This document shows, piece after piece, positions 6,310 to 13,115 of a stretch of 14,005 bases of DNA (positions are counted from its first letter, which is position 1; the number at the start of each line of letters is the position of its first letter). The DNA is from Geobacter sp. UBA6802 (GTDB lineage Bacteria > Desulfobacterota > Desulfuromonadia > Geobacterales > Pseudopelobacteraceae), in contig DKFG01000027.1 of NCBI GenBank assembly GCA_002452325.1, positions 1 through 14,005 on the forward strand. Reading direction: 5' to 3'. A program made the position numbers and the translations under genes. Under the pieces are notes generated by a model, which saw nothing but the letters and a program-made list of their open reading frames with translations, was not told the origin of the DNA and searched no databases.

Positions 6310-7875
6310 ATGATCAGTTTCAAAAAGCTAGCTCTGCATCTTATCCTCGTCTCTGCCTGTATTCTTGCAGGCTGTGCATCAGACAGCACTACCCAGCCGA
6401 AAAATATCATCCCGCCAACTGTTGAAAAGACCGCCCAAGACCTTACCGCCGACCTGACCGCACAGGGGTTCCAGGTTTCCCGTGGTTACTTCCGCCTCTA
6501 CACGCAGGAGGATTGCGATTACTCATACGCGACAATGAATACCTGTTACGGCAACAACCCGGCTTCTCCGTATATCATCTTTGCCGTGCCGCCTTGGCCG
6601 GAAGAATACCAGGATCCGGCAACCACCCAGACATTTGGCAAGATGGACCCTGGATATCGCGGCACCTTCCGACTTGATCCCCGTGAAGCGCTGGTGATTT
6701 TCGGTGTCATGCCTCCGCCTGCCGCCTACTTCGGCCTGCAGACCTATCTATTCAGCAGAGAAGGCACGTTTGATACAACCAGTGCAGCGTATCAATATAT
6801 AGCAACAAACTATCCCCTGATGCTTTCTACCTACTTTACGAGCGTGCCCGCCAACCAGAAACGGCTGCAGGTCTTTGCCAGCCTGAGCAACAGCAACAAC
6901 AATGTGGTGTTTGATCGGCAGTCCGGCGCATCCTTCAGCCAGGAACGCTATTTTGTTATCTCACCTGACAAGATTATGGACGGCACAGTGCGTGCTTCCC
7001 TAGGAAAACTGGCTGTTAATGCCTCGAATATTGTCTCTGAGCCAATTCCTTCAACCATGAGGCTTGGCCTTGGGGAAAGTGCTGATGAGTTCATGTCTCT
7101 CATGCGCTATGCCATGCCTGCTGATGAAAACGCCGCCGAATTATGGCGCAGTCAGCTGCCGTTGGTTGTGCTGCGGGTGAGGGATACCAGAAAGGATCGT
7201 GCAGTCCAGCCCTATCCCCCTGTTGTTCTGGACACAAGAATCGCGGTTAACGAAAGCCAGTTTACCGCCTCCCTTGCGAGTCTTGTTGCAGAAGTCAGCT
7301 CTAGGTGGGGTGTGCCCTGCACAAAAGCTGACTGCTCGGATCGCGCAACAGCCTTTGTGGATCTGCAGTCACCACCTTTTTCTCTTGTTGGTCCGGACTG
7401 CACCGAGATCGGCATGAACTGTCTGGGTGACACCCAGGACACCACCTATCACGTATCAAAGGACGCCCTCTCTGTAAGTAACGGCGAGGTCTACGCCATA
7501 GCCGGGACACTTGCAACGGAGACCGGGAATGCAACCTATACGGGGTTGTCAGTCAATGATACGATCCTGAAAAAAGGGATGGCTAATGTGAATTCAATGC
7601 AACTGAAAAACAGCGCCCTTGGCTATGCAGGAACCGTAAGCAATGCCGACAAACTGTATCTGTACTACTTCGCCCGCGACTGTTCCACTATTCAGGGACT
7701 GACCGGAGGCAACTGCGTTACAATCACCGAATCCATGATTCCGCACTGCACTGTAAAAGGTTCGCCCTTGTGTGACTACCTGAAAATAGTGCAGCGCAAC
7801 TATATCAAGCCAGGAACAGTACGCGCGCCTGATCCCCTGCAAACAGTATCACCAATAACGATCAAGCTCCGGTAA
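6310..7875 (+). CDS. Large cysteine-rich lipoprotein of unknown function
   Basis: A 521-aa protein with a clear lipoprotein signal, lipobox ILAGC (lipid Cys22, Ala at +2). I do not recognise a named domain. Visible traits: a conserved-looking core FRLDPREALVIFGVMPPPAAYFGLQT (read in two parts) followed by YLFSREGTFD, and cysteines that come in spaced pairs (EDCDYS...NTCYG, VPCTKADC, GPDCTEIGMNC, RDCSTIQ...GNC, PHCTVKGSPLC), suggesting several disulfides in the exported protein. The C-terminal half is rich in Ser/Thr/Asn. aaggggg (6296-6302) sits 7 nt before ATG 6310. The stop is 9 nt before the lnt start, so the two genes are probably co-transcribed. It is an outer-membrane or surface lipoprotein by inference only. 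Confidence 0.8.
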   Translation: MISFKKLALHLILVSACILAGCASDSTTQPKNIIPPTVEKTAQDLTADLTAQGFQVSRGYFRLYTQEDCDYSYATMNTCYGNNPASPYIIFAVPPWPEEYQDPATTQTFGKMDPGYRGTFRLDPREALVIFGVMPPPAAYFGLQTYLFSREGTFDTTSAAYQYIATNYPLMLSTYFTSVPANQKRLQVFASLSNSNNNVVFDRQSGASFSQERYFVISPDKIMDGTVRASLGKLAVNASNIVSEPIPSTMRLGLGESADEFMSLMRYAMPADENAAELWRSQLPLVVLRVRDTRKDRAVQPYPPVVLDTRIAVNESQFTASLASLVAEVSSRWGVPCTKADCSDRATAFVDLQSPPFSLVGPDCTEIGMNCLGDTQDTTYHVSKDALSVSNGEVYAIAGTLATETGNATYTGLSVNDTILKKGMANVNSMQLKNSALGYAGTVSNADKLYLYYFARDCSTIQGLTGGNCVTITESMIPHCTVKGSPLCDYLKIVQRNYIKPGTVRAPDPLQTVSPITIKLR

Positions 7876-7884
7876 CGGCCCACC

Positions 7885-9531
7885 ATGGTTCGCCAGGCTG
7901 TAGCTGAGTCCGATTTCGCAGATCGCAGCATGCTCTGTACTCCGGAATCACACTCACACACCTGGCGAGCCTGGAAACCTGATCCCCAGGGAGTGAGAGC
8001 TGCGACCCTTGCACTGCTCTCCGGCCTGCTCTACTGGCTCAGTTCCCAGACCTTCCCCTTCGGGCCGGGGGTCTGGATATGCCTGGTGCCGCTGGGACTT
8101 GGCCTTTCCGGTGCATCCCCGCGCAGCGGTTTTGCAGCTGGGCTGATCTACGGCTACTGCTTCTGGTTCAGTGGGGTCTGGTGGCTGAAAACCCAGTTGA
8201 TCACCCAGGCCGGGCTGGCACCCGTGCTGGCCTGGAGCTGTATCCTGCTTTTCTGTCTGTTTCACGCCGTGCCCTACGCCCTGTTCGGCTGGCTGGCTGC
8301 CAGGCTGCGCTGGATGGAACGGCTATCGGGGGCGTTGTGCGCTGCCGCTGCGCTGGTGGTGTTGAAAAGCTGGTATCCGAGTCTTTTTCCCGGTACAGAG
8401 GCGCATAACCTGTACCGCTGGCCCCTGCTGATCCAGCCACTTGATCTCGGCGGTGTGCCGTTGTTGCTGTTTCTGATTTTTCTGGTCAATTTTCTGGTGG
8501 TACAGGGGCTGTGTGCCTGGAGGAGAGGTGCTTCCCCGGCTCCGGCCGGTGCAGCAATCATTATCCTGTTTATCCTGCTTGTCTCCTACGGCCGGTATCG
8601 CCTCACCCAACTGCACCGGCAGATGCAGACTGCGGGAGACGGGCAGCGGATCTCTCTGCTCGCTGTGCAGGCCAACATTCCGGTAAAGGATACGGTGCAT
8701 GACGTGCCGCCCGAAGAGAGCGGCAACACGATGAAGACAACGCTGGTGGATGTCCGCCAGGCGCTGCAACTCTATCCGCAGGCGGAACTGGTCGTATTTC
8801 CGGAACTGCCGATCTCCTACGTCTGCCAGGGAGAGGCCTCCTTCTACCTGCCTCCGCTGGTGCGGGCCACCGGTCGGGCAATGCTGGTACCCTGCACCGG
8901 TATCGCCATTGATTCTGGCAGTATGAGGTTTTTCAACAGCGTCTCTTTTACCGATGTACGTGGCATCCAGGCCGAGGAGTACCGCAAACAGCTGCTGGTG
9001 CCGTTTGGAGAATACCTCCCGCTGGAGCGGCAGGTTCCGGCACTGCGCAGGCTTTTTCCGGGAGTCTCCCGATTTTCAGCCGGCAGCAGACCGGTACTCT
9101 TCGATCTGACGCCTGGCAAGCGGCTGATCCCCTCGATCTGCTTTGAGGCGATTATCTCCTCACTGGTCCGCCGTTCCGTGGAGCAGGGGGGAAACATAGT
9201 GGTGAATATGGTGAATGATGCCTGGTTCGGCGCTTCCAAGGCATCATGGGTCCATCTTTCGGTGGCCTTGTACCGGACCGTTGAATACCGGATTCCGATG
9301 GTGCGGGTAGCCAATTCCGGCATCAGTGCCTTTATCCAGCCCACCGGCGAGATTGTGCCCGGTTCACTGACACCGCTGTTTCGCAAGACAGTGCGGTGTC
9401 ATTCCCTGTTCATCCCGGCCGAACGTTCGCCGTACTCCCGTTGGGGAGACATCTTTCTTGCCCTGCTGACGGTCTGCAGCGTTACCGTCACGGGATGGCA
9501 GTTGTACAGGAACCCGCAGTCCCGGCAATAG
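7885..9531 (+). CDS. lnt: Apolipoprotein N-acyltransferase
   Basis: Inner-membrane enzyme that transfers an acyl chain from phospholipid to the N-terminal Cys of diacylated lipoproteins, the last step of lipoprotein maturation. The N-terminal half has about seven hydrophobic segments (roughly residues 36-240), then a periplasmic nitrilase-type domain, and a final transmembrane helix near 520-540, the standard Lnt topology. The nitrilase triad is present: Glu307 in VVFPELPI, Lys368 in YRKQLLVPFGEYLPL and Cys419 in SICFEAI; the spacing (61 and 51) resembles E. coli Lnt. NMVNDAWFG and VRVANSGISAFIQPTGEI are also typical. The first about 35 residues before the first helix are poorly hydrophobic and ATG 7885 lacks a clear ribosome-binding site, so a later start (for example ATG 7930) or coupling to the gene 9 nt upstream is possible. 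Confidence 0.93.
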   Translation: MVRQAVAESDFADRSMLCTPESHSHTWRAWKPDPQGVRAATLALLSGLLYWLSSQTFPFGPGVWICLVPLGLGLSGASPRSGFAAGLIYGYCFWFSGVWWLKTQLITQAGLAPVLAWSCILLFCLFHAVPYALFGWLAARLRWMERLSGALCAAAALVVLKSWYPSLFPGTEAHNLYRWPLLIQPLDLGGVPLLLFLIFLVNFLVVQGLCAWRRGASPAPAGAAIIILFILLVSYGRYRLTQLHRQMQTAGDGQRISLLAVQANIPVKDTVHDVPPEESGNTMKTTLVDVRQALQLYPQAELVVFPELPISYVCQGEASFYLPPLVRATGRAMLVPCTGIAIDSGSMRFFNSVSFTDVRGIQAEEYRKQLLVPFGEYLPLERQVPALRRLFPGVSRFSAGSRPVLFDLTPGKRLIPSICFEAIISSLVRRSVEQGGNIVVNMVNDAWFGASKASWVHLSVALYRTVEYRIPMVRVANSGISAFIQPTGEIVPGSLTPLFRKTVRCHSLFIPAERSPYSRWGDIFLALLTVCSVTVTGWQLYRNPQSRQ

Positions 9532-9587
9532 CCTGGTGTGCCGCGGCGTGGCTGTTTTCGTACGGCATCATGAATAGCAATCAAACA

Positions 9588-9607
9588 CTGCCTCCATATC
9601 GAGGCAG
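9588..9607. promoter_or_regulatory. 7-bp hairpin between lnt and the small secreted protein
   Basis: ctgcctc (9588-9594), loop catatc, gaggcag (9601-9607). It ends 28 nt before ATG 9636 and is followed by aacaaccc rather than T residues, so it is more likely a leader structure than a terminator. Confidence 0.35.
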
Positions 9608-9635
9608 AACAACCCAACTGAAAAGGAGAGCCGAC

Positions 9636-10058
9636 ATGAAACAACTGACAAGATCTGCTGGAAGACTGAAGAAGGTTTGTATGTTGTTGATATGCATGAG
9701 TATCATGACCGTTCCGGCTATGTCTGGTGCGGGAGGCGGGATCAAAGATGACGGACATTATTATACGAAGGTTACCAATAAAACTGATGGTGATGCTGAG
9801 ATTGAACTCACGTATGGCATATCACAAAGCGGCCTGAAATATAAGATTGCGAAAGGAAGTTCATATACTTTCGATTCCGCTAAGAGATGTGCATTCGCCC
9901 TTAGTTGTATCGATGGGACTCATGGTAGAATAATATTATGTATTGCCGGGGGTAGAACAGTTCAATCAACAACCGACTGTCTTTCGCCAGCCTGTTTCAG
10001 TACCGATTGGGCGTTCAAAAAACGTAGTGACGGCAGCTACTATTTTGATCGGGAATAG
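9636..10058 (+). CDS. Small secreted cysteine-containing protein of unknown function
   Basis: A 140-aa protein with a signal peptide (basic N-terminus, hydrophobic stretch about 14-27, likely cleavage near AMSGA at residue 32). aaaaggagag (9621-9630) gives an excellent ribosome-binding site for ATG 9636, although the frame is open much further upstream inside lnt. The mature part (about 108 aa) has five cysteines (85, 91, 102, 115, 120), many charged residues early and a Gly/Tyr-rich end (SDGSYYFDRE). No family recognised. By hand count the coding sequence is about 43% GC, well below its neighbours, which suggests later acquisition. It follows lnt by 104 nt. Confidence 0.7.
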   Translation: MKQLTRSAGRLKKVCMLLICMSIMTVPAMSGAGGGIKDDGHYYTKVTNKTDGDAEIELTYGISQSGLKYKIAKGSSYTFDSAKRCAFALSCIDGTHGRIILCIAGGRTVQSTTDCLSPACFSTDWAFKKRSDGSYYFDRE

Positions 10059-10093
10059 CGTTACATGTCCGGCTTATAACTATATCGGACTAT

Positions 10094-10113
10094 GGGACTC
10101 GGAACTTGCTAAT
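10094..10113. repeat. Solitary half-copy of the element A terminus
   Basis: gggactcggaacttgctaat matches the left end of element A (522-541) at 19 of 20 positions. No inverted partner is seen in the following 140 bp, so this looks like a truncated or decayed copy, 35 nt after the small secreted protein gene. Confidence 0.6.
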
Positions 10114-10199
10114 GTGCTGGTGTCATCCTTGCCGGGGGCGGTATTCTAGTGAACGTGAACCGTAGTGCTCACGAACAAACTCAGTAACGGGCCATTCTT

Positions 10200-12143
10200 A
10201 TGGGCAGCTTCGTGCGCGTCAAAGACACCCTGATTCTCCACATACTCTGCAGTGCATTACTGTTATTGTGCTGCCCCGGCATGGCCGGGGCAGCACAACC
10301 CCTTGTTATCACCGATACGGCAGAATCCTTTCATCTGGGAGGCCCCTCACTCGATATCCTTGAAGACAAAACCGCTGCCCTCACCATTAACGACGTGACC
10401 AGCCCGGAATACGCAGGACGTTTTCAGCCTAATCACAAAAAAATTGTAAACTTTGGGATGACACAATCGGCCTTCTGGCTGCGCTTTACCATCGCTTCTG
10501 CTGACAGCGGCAACCGGTCATGGCTGCTGTTTCTGGATCAGCCGCTTGTTGATCAGGCTGATCTGTATCAGGCCCGGGCTGATGGCTCCTTTACGGTTCA
10601 TCGTGCCGGTGCTGCGGTCTTGATGAGCAGGCGGGAACTGCCCTCGCGGAATATCCTGCTTCCCCTGGCCCTTGATCCGTCCTCCCCCCGGACTCTGTAT
10701 CTGCGGGTCTGGATACCAGGGAGAGCCCAGTTTCCGCTGACGGTGATGACCCGGGAGGCTTACCGGAACCTTGAATTCTCCCGACAGAACCTGCTGAGCG
10801 CCTATAGCGGATTCATGCTCTCGTTTATCCTGCTGGCCCTGTTTCTGTTTCTGCTGCTTCAAAACCGCACCTACCTCTATTTTCTGCTGTACCTCACTAC
10901 CCATCTGTTTTCCCAGCTGGCCCTGCACGGCTACCTGCACAGCTGGCTGTTTGCTGAACAGCCCTGGTTGCATCAGCAATCAGTCCTTTTGTTCTGGAAT
11001 CTTGCCATCATAGCAGGCATCGCCTTTGCCAGGCATTTTCTCCAGACCGGCAGCTATGCGCCACTGCTTGACAAGCTGCTCAGATGGAGTGTGATGGCAG
11101 GTCTTGTGCTGTTGCCACTTGCCCCTTTTGCACCGCCACTGCTTTTCAAACAGTTGCTCAACAGCATTATGATGGCAGCGTCACTGCTGGTTATCATCGC
11201 CTCGGCAGTCTGTTACCGACGCGGATTTTCAGCGGCACTCTACTTTCTGTTGTCGCGCATTGCCATCTACCTGGGGGCACTGGTCTTTACCCTGGCAAAT
11301 CTGGGGTTGATCCCGGCAACCCTGACAATCCAGAACATCTTCCTGTTTTCATCAGCTATAAACGTTATCTTCATCGCGCTTGCCCTGGGGGAACAGTACA
11401 AGGTCCTGAATCGCAGAGTCAACGGACTGATCAACGAGCTGAGATCTGAAATCAACGAACGCACTGCCGCCAACCAGGCCCTTGAGGCTGAAATTACAGA
11501 AAGGAAAAAACTGGAACGGGAAATCGTCAAGATAACCGATGAAGAGCGGCGCAGCATCAGTCACGAACTGCATGACGGCCTCTGCCAGGAGTTGACCGCT
11601 GCCCGCCTCCGCTTTGACTCGCTTTCAGAACGTTTTGCAGAAACCGGGCTGACCACCGAGGTTCAACCCCTTGGCCGGCTGCTTGAGGAATCGGTTGAAC
11701 ATGCCTATTCACTTTCCCGCGGTCTGTGGGTCACCGACTCAAAGGGCACTGGCGTGCCTCTGGATCTGTGGGAACAGGGCAGGCAGCTTTCACAGCAGAG
11801 CGGCATCCGGATTGAGGTTGAACAAAAGCAAGGATGTGTGGCCTGTTGTTCCGACAACCTGAGCCAGGTGCAACAGATTGCCCGTGAGGCACTGATGAAT
11901 GCGGTAAAGCATGCAAATGCCACCAGCATCATCCTGAGAATCGTATGTACCCCGGAAACCGGTATTCTGCTTGAGGTGAGTGACAACGGGCAGGGATTTG
12001 CACCACAACAGGGGCGAGGCGGCAACATGGGGATACGGATCATGAAGCACCGGGCCTCCATGATCGGGGGAACCCTGAAAATAGCAGATCGAACAGGCGA
12101 GGGAGTGCGTGTTATCTGTAATGCGCCGTGCTGTGGCGCCTAG
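10200..12143 (+). CDS. 7TMR-DISM sensor histidine kinase (NarL-type, HisKA_3)
   Basis: A 647-aa membrane sensor kinase. Order of parts: signal peptide (about 8-32); periplasmic 7TMR-DISM extracellular type 2 domain (about 38-170, ending in LYLRVWIPGRAQFPL), a predicted carbohydrate-like jelly-roll sensor; seven-helix membrane region (about 195-400); coiled coil (about 405-450); HisKA_3 dimerisation domain RRSISHELHDGLCQEL with probable phospho-His458; and an HATPase with N-box Asn567 (NAVKHANAT), DNGQGF (Asp595) and GNMGIRIMKHRA. It should phosphorylate the response regulator encoded next. Start ATG 10200 has no obvious ribosome-binding site; GTG 10212 is an alternative. Its stop TAG 12141-12143 lies inside the end of palindromic element B. 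Signal unknown. Confidence 0.92.
   Translation: MGSFVRVKDTLILHILCSALLLLCCPGMAGAAQPLVITDTAESFHLGGPSLDILEDKTAALTINDVTSPEYAGRFQPNHKKIVNFGMTQSAFWLRFTIASADSGNRSWLLFLDQPLVDQADLYQARADGSFTVHRAGAAVLMSRRELPSRNILLPLALDPSSPRTLYLRVWIPGRAQFPLTVMTREAYRNLEFSRQNLLSAYSGFMLSFILLALFLFLLLQNRTYLYFLLYLTTHLFSQLALHGYLHSWLFAEQPWLHQQSVLLFWNLAIIAGIAFARHFLQTGSYAPLLDKLLRWSVMAGLVLLPLAPFAPPLLFKQLLNSIMMAASLLVIIASAVCYRRGFSAALYFLLSRIAIYLGALVFTLANLGLIPATLTIQNIFLFSSAINVIFIALALGEQYKVLNRRVNGLINELRSEINERTAANQALEAEITERKKLEREIVKITDEERRSISHELHDGLCQELTAARLRFDSLSERFAETGLTTEVQPLGRLLEESVEHAYSLSRGLWVTDSKGTGVPLDLWEQGRQLSQQSGIRIEVEQKQGCVACCSDNLSQVQQIAREALMNAVKHANATSIILRIVCTPETGILLEVSDNGQGFAPQQGRGGNMGIRIMKHRASMIGGTLKIADRTGEGVRVICNAPCCGA
10268..10296. 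promoter_or_regulatory. 13-bp perfect hairpin within the kinase signal-peptide codons
   Basis: gtgctgccccggc (10268-10280), loop atg, gccggggcagcac (10284-10296). The stem is perfect and GC-rich, about 70 nt after the kinase start, in the LCCPGMAGAAQ part of the protein. No T-tract follows. Role as an mRNA structure is inferred. Confidence 0.6.
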
Positions 12144-12307
12144 GAGTCTGTCGGACTTAGGAAATCGTAGCGAAAATTTGACTGGGCGAGGGCAGATTTT
12201 GACGTTTTTGAAGGTCAATAGTTGTTCTATTGACCGATAAAACGGCAAAATATGAACCGTCCAGGCAAATTTGCAGTAGATTTATCCTAAGTCCGACAGA
12301 CTCCTAG
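12140..12307. mobile_element. Element B: 168-bp palindromic MITE-like insertion in a two-component operon
   Basis: The ends are perfect 23-bp inverted repeats (12140-12162 and 12285-12307), starting ctaggagtctgtcgg. The centre is a perfect 9-bp hairpin, ggtcaatag (12213-12221), loop ttgtt, ctattgacc (12227-12235), and the arms between also pair at roughly three quarters of positions, so the unit is one long hairpin with its hairpin centred on the element midpoint. Both ends carry CTAG. Removing the element plus one CTAG copy leaves the kinase TAG stop followed by agaggggctgacg and the regulator ATG. This fits insertion at a CTAG/TA target, as reported for transposases of the IS630 and IS5 groups; no transposase is in the window, so it is non-autonomous if mobile. 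Confidence 0.85.
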
Positions 12308-12314
12308 AGAGGGG
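12301..12314 (+). promoter_or_regulatory. Possible Shine-Dalgarno-masking hairpin for the response regulator
   Basis: ctcct (12301-12305, last bases of element B) can pair with agggg (12310-12314, the regulator's Shine-Dalgarno) across the tetraloop agag, including one G-U pair. The same ctcct is also part of element B's outer stem, so the two pairings exclude each other. Functional meaning is speculative. Confidence 0.35.
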
Positions 12315-12320
12315 CTGACG

Positions 12321-12971
12321 ATGAACAGAAGCATGGATCAGGAGATCAGGGTCTTTCTGCTGGATGACCACCCGGCTGTACGGGAAGGTATTGCGCTGCT
12401 ACTGGCACGCTATAATATGACGGTCTGCGGTGAGGCAGGCAGTGGACAGGAGGCTATGCAACAACTGGCCGGGCTTGTCCCGGACCTGCTGCTGCTTGAT
12501 CTGTCACTGGGGGATGAAAGCGGCCTGGATCTGATAGAAGATGTCAAGGCAAGCGGCATCAAGGTACTGATTTACACCATGCACGATGATCCCCGGCAGA
12601 TTCGGCTGGCCCTTGCCGCCGGCGCCGACGGTTATGTGACCAAGCGGGAGATATCTTCGATACTGTACGAAGCGGTGCACGCGATACGTGCCGGGCAGTT
12701 GTATCTCAGCCCGGTGGCCCTTGCATCAATCAATAACCAGGGGATGCCGGACAAGCTGGGCTCCCTGGTGGAACGGCTGAGTCCCCGGGAACTTGCTATA
12801 TTCAAACAGATCGGTCGGGGATGCAGCAAATCAGAGATAGCAGAAACCTTGGAGATTTCCACCAGCACGGTTGAAACCCACTACACCAGAATCATCGCCA
12901 AGCTCGAGTGTAGCGGGACCAGAGAGATGCGCCGCCGCGCTATCCTGTACAGGCTTCCCCAACAGACCTGA
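12321..12971 (+). CDS. NarL/FixJ-family response regulator
   Basis: A 216-aa cytoplasmic DNA-binding regulator. Receiver domain (about 9-125): acidic pair Asp15-Asp16 in FLLDDHP, phospho-acceptor Asp60 in LLLLDLSL, Thr86 in IYTMHD and Lys108 in GYVTKRE, all expected residues present. A LuxR-type helix-turn-helix follows (about 150-210): LSPRELAIFKQIGRGCSKSEIAETL and EISTSTVETHYTRIIAKL. It is the evident partner of the kinase just upstream, now separated from it by element B. agagggg (12308-12314) gives a fitting ribosome-binding site for ATG 12321; ATG 12333 is a weaker alternative. Target genes cannot be read from the window. Confidence 0.94.
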   Translation: MNRSMDQEIRVFLLDDHPAVREGIALLLARYNMTVCGEAGSGQEAMQQLAGLVPDLLLLDLSLGDESGLDLIEDVKASGIKVLIYTMHDDPRQIRLALAAGADGYVTKREISSILYEAVHAIRAGQLYLSPVALASINNQGMPDKLGSLVERLSPRELAIFKQIGRGCSKSEIAETLEISTSTVETHYTRIIAKLECSGTREMRRRAILYRLPQQT

Positions 12972-13065
12972 TCAAGCGCCACCAGAGTTGTCAGTTTCAG
13001 TTGGCAGTAGGGGGGTGAGCCTCCATCACCAAAACCGACATCTTCAACTATGTCTCACCAAGCTT

Positions 13066-13090
13066 GCTGGCGTTATCATGACGTACCAGC
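13066..13090. other. Imperfect stem-loop before gldA
   Basis: gctgg (13066-13070) pairs with ccagc (13086-13090), and cgt with acg just inside, leaving a small bulge. It has no T-tract and lies about 11 nt upstream of the gldA ribosome-binding site. The rest of 12972-13115 shows no gene or convincing promoter. Confidence 0.25.
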
Positions 13091-13115
13091 AGTACACAAC
13101 CAAAGGAGCAATCAG

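Noticed and set aside
9943..10149. 68-codon plus-strand ORF between the small secreted protein and the kinase
   Set aside because: It starts inside the secreted protein gene in another frame, has no ribosome-binding site and no motif.
12140..12307. Element B as an ordinary intrinsic terminator of the kinase gene
   Set aside because: It is far longer than a terminator, has a 23-bp outer stem with an interior of paired arms, and no U-tract follows; the regulator's ribosome-binding site follows at once.
450..12320. CRISPR array or autonomous insertion sequence associated with the repeats
   Set aside because: No regularly spaced direct repeats and no transposase or recombinase reading frame were found; only inverted-repeat elements.
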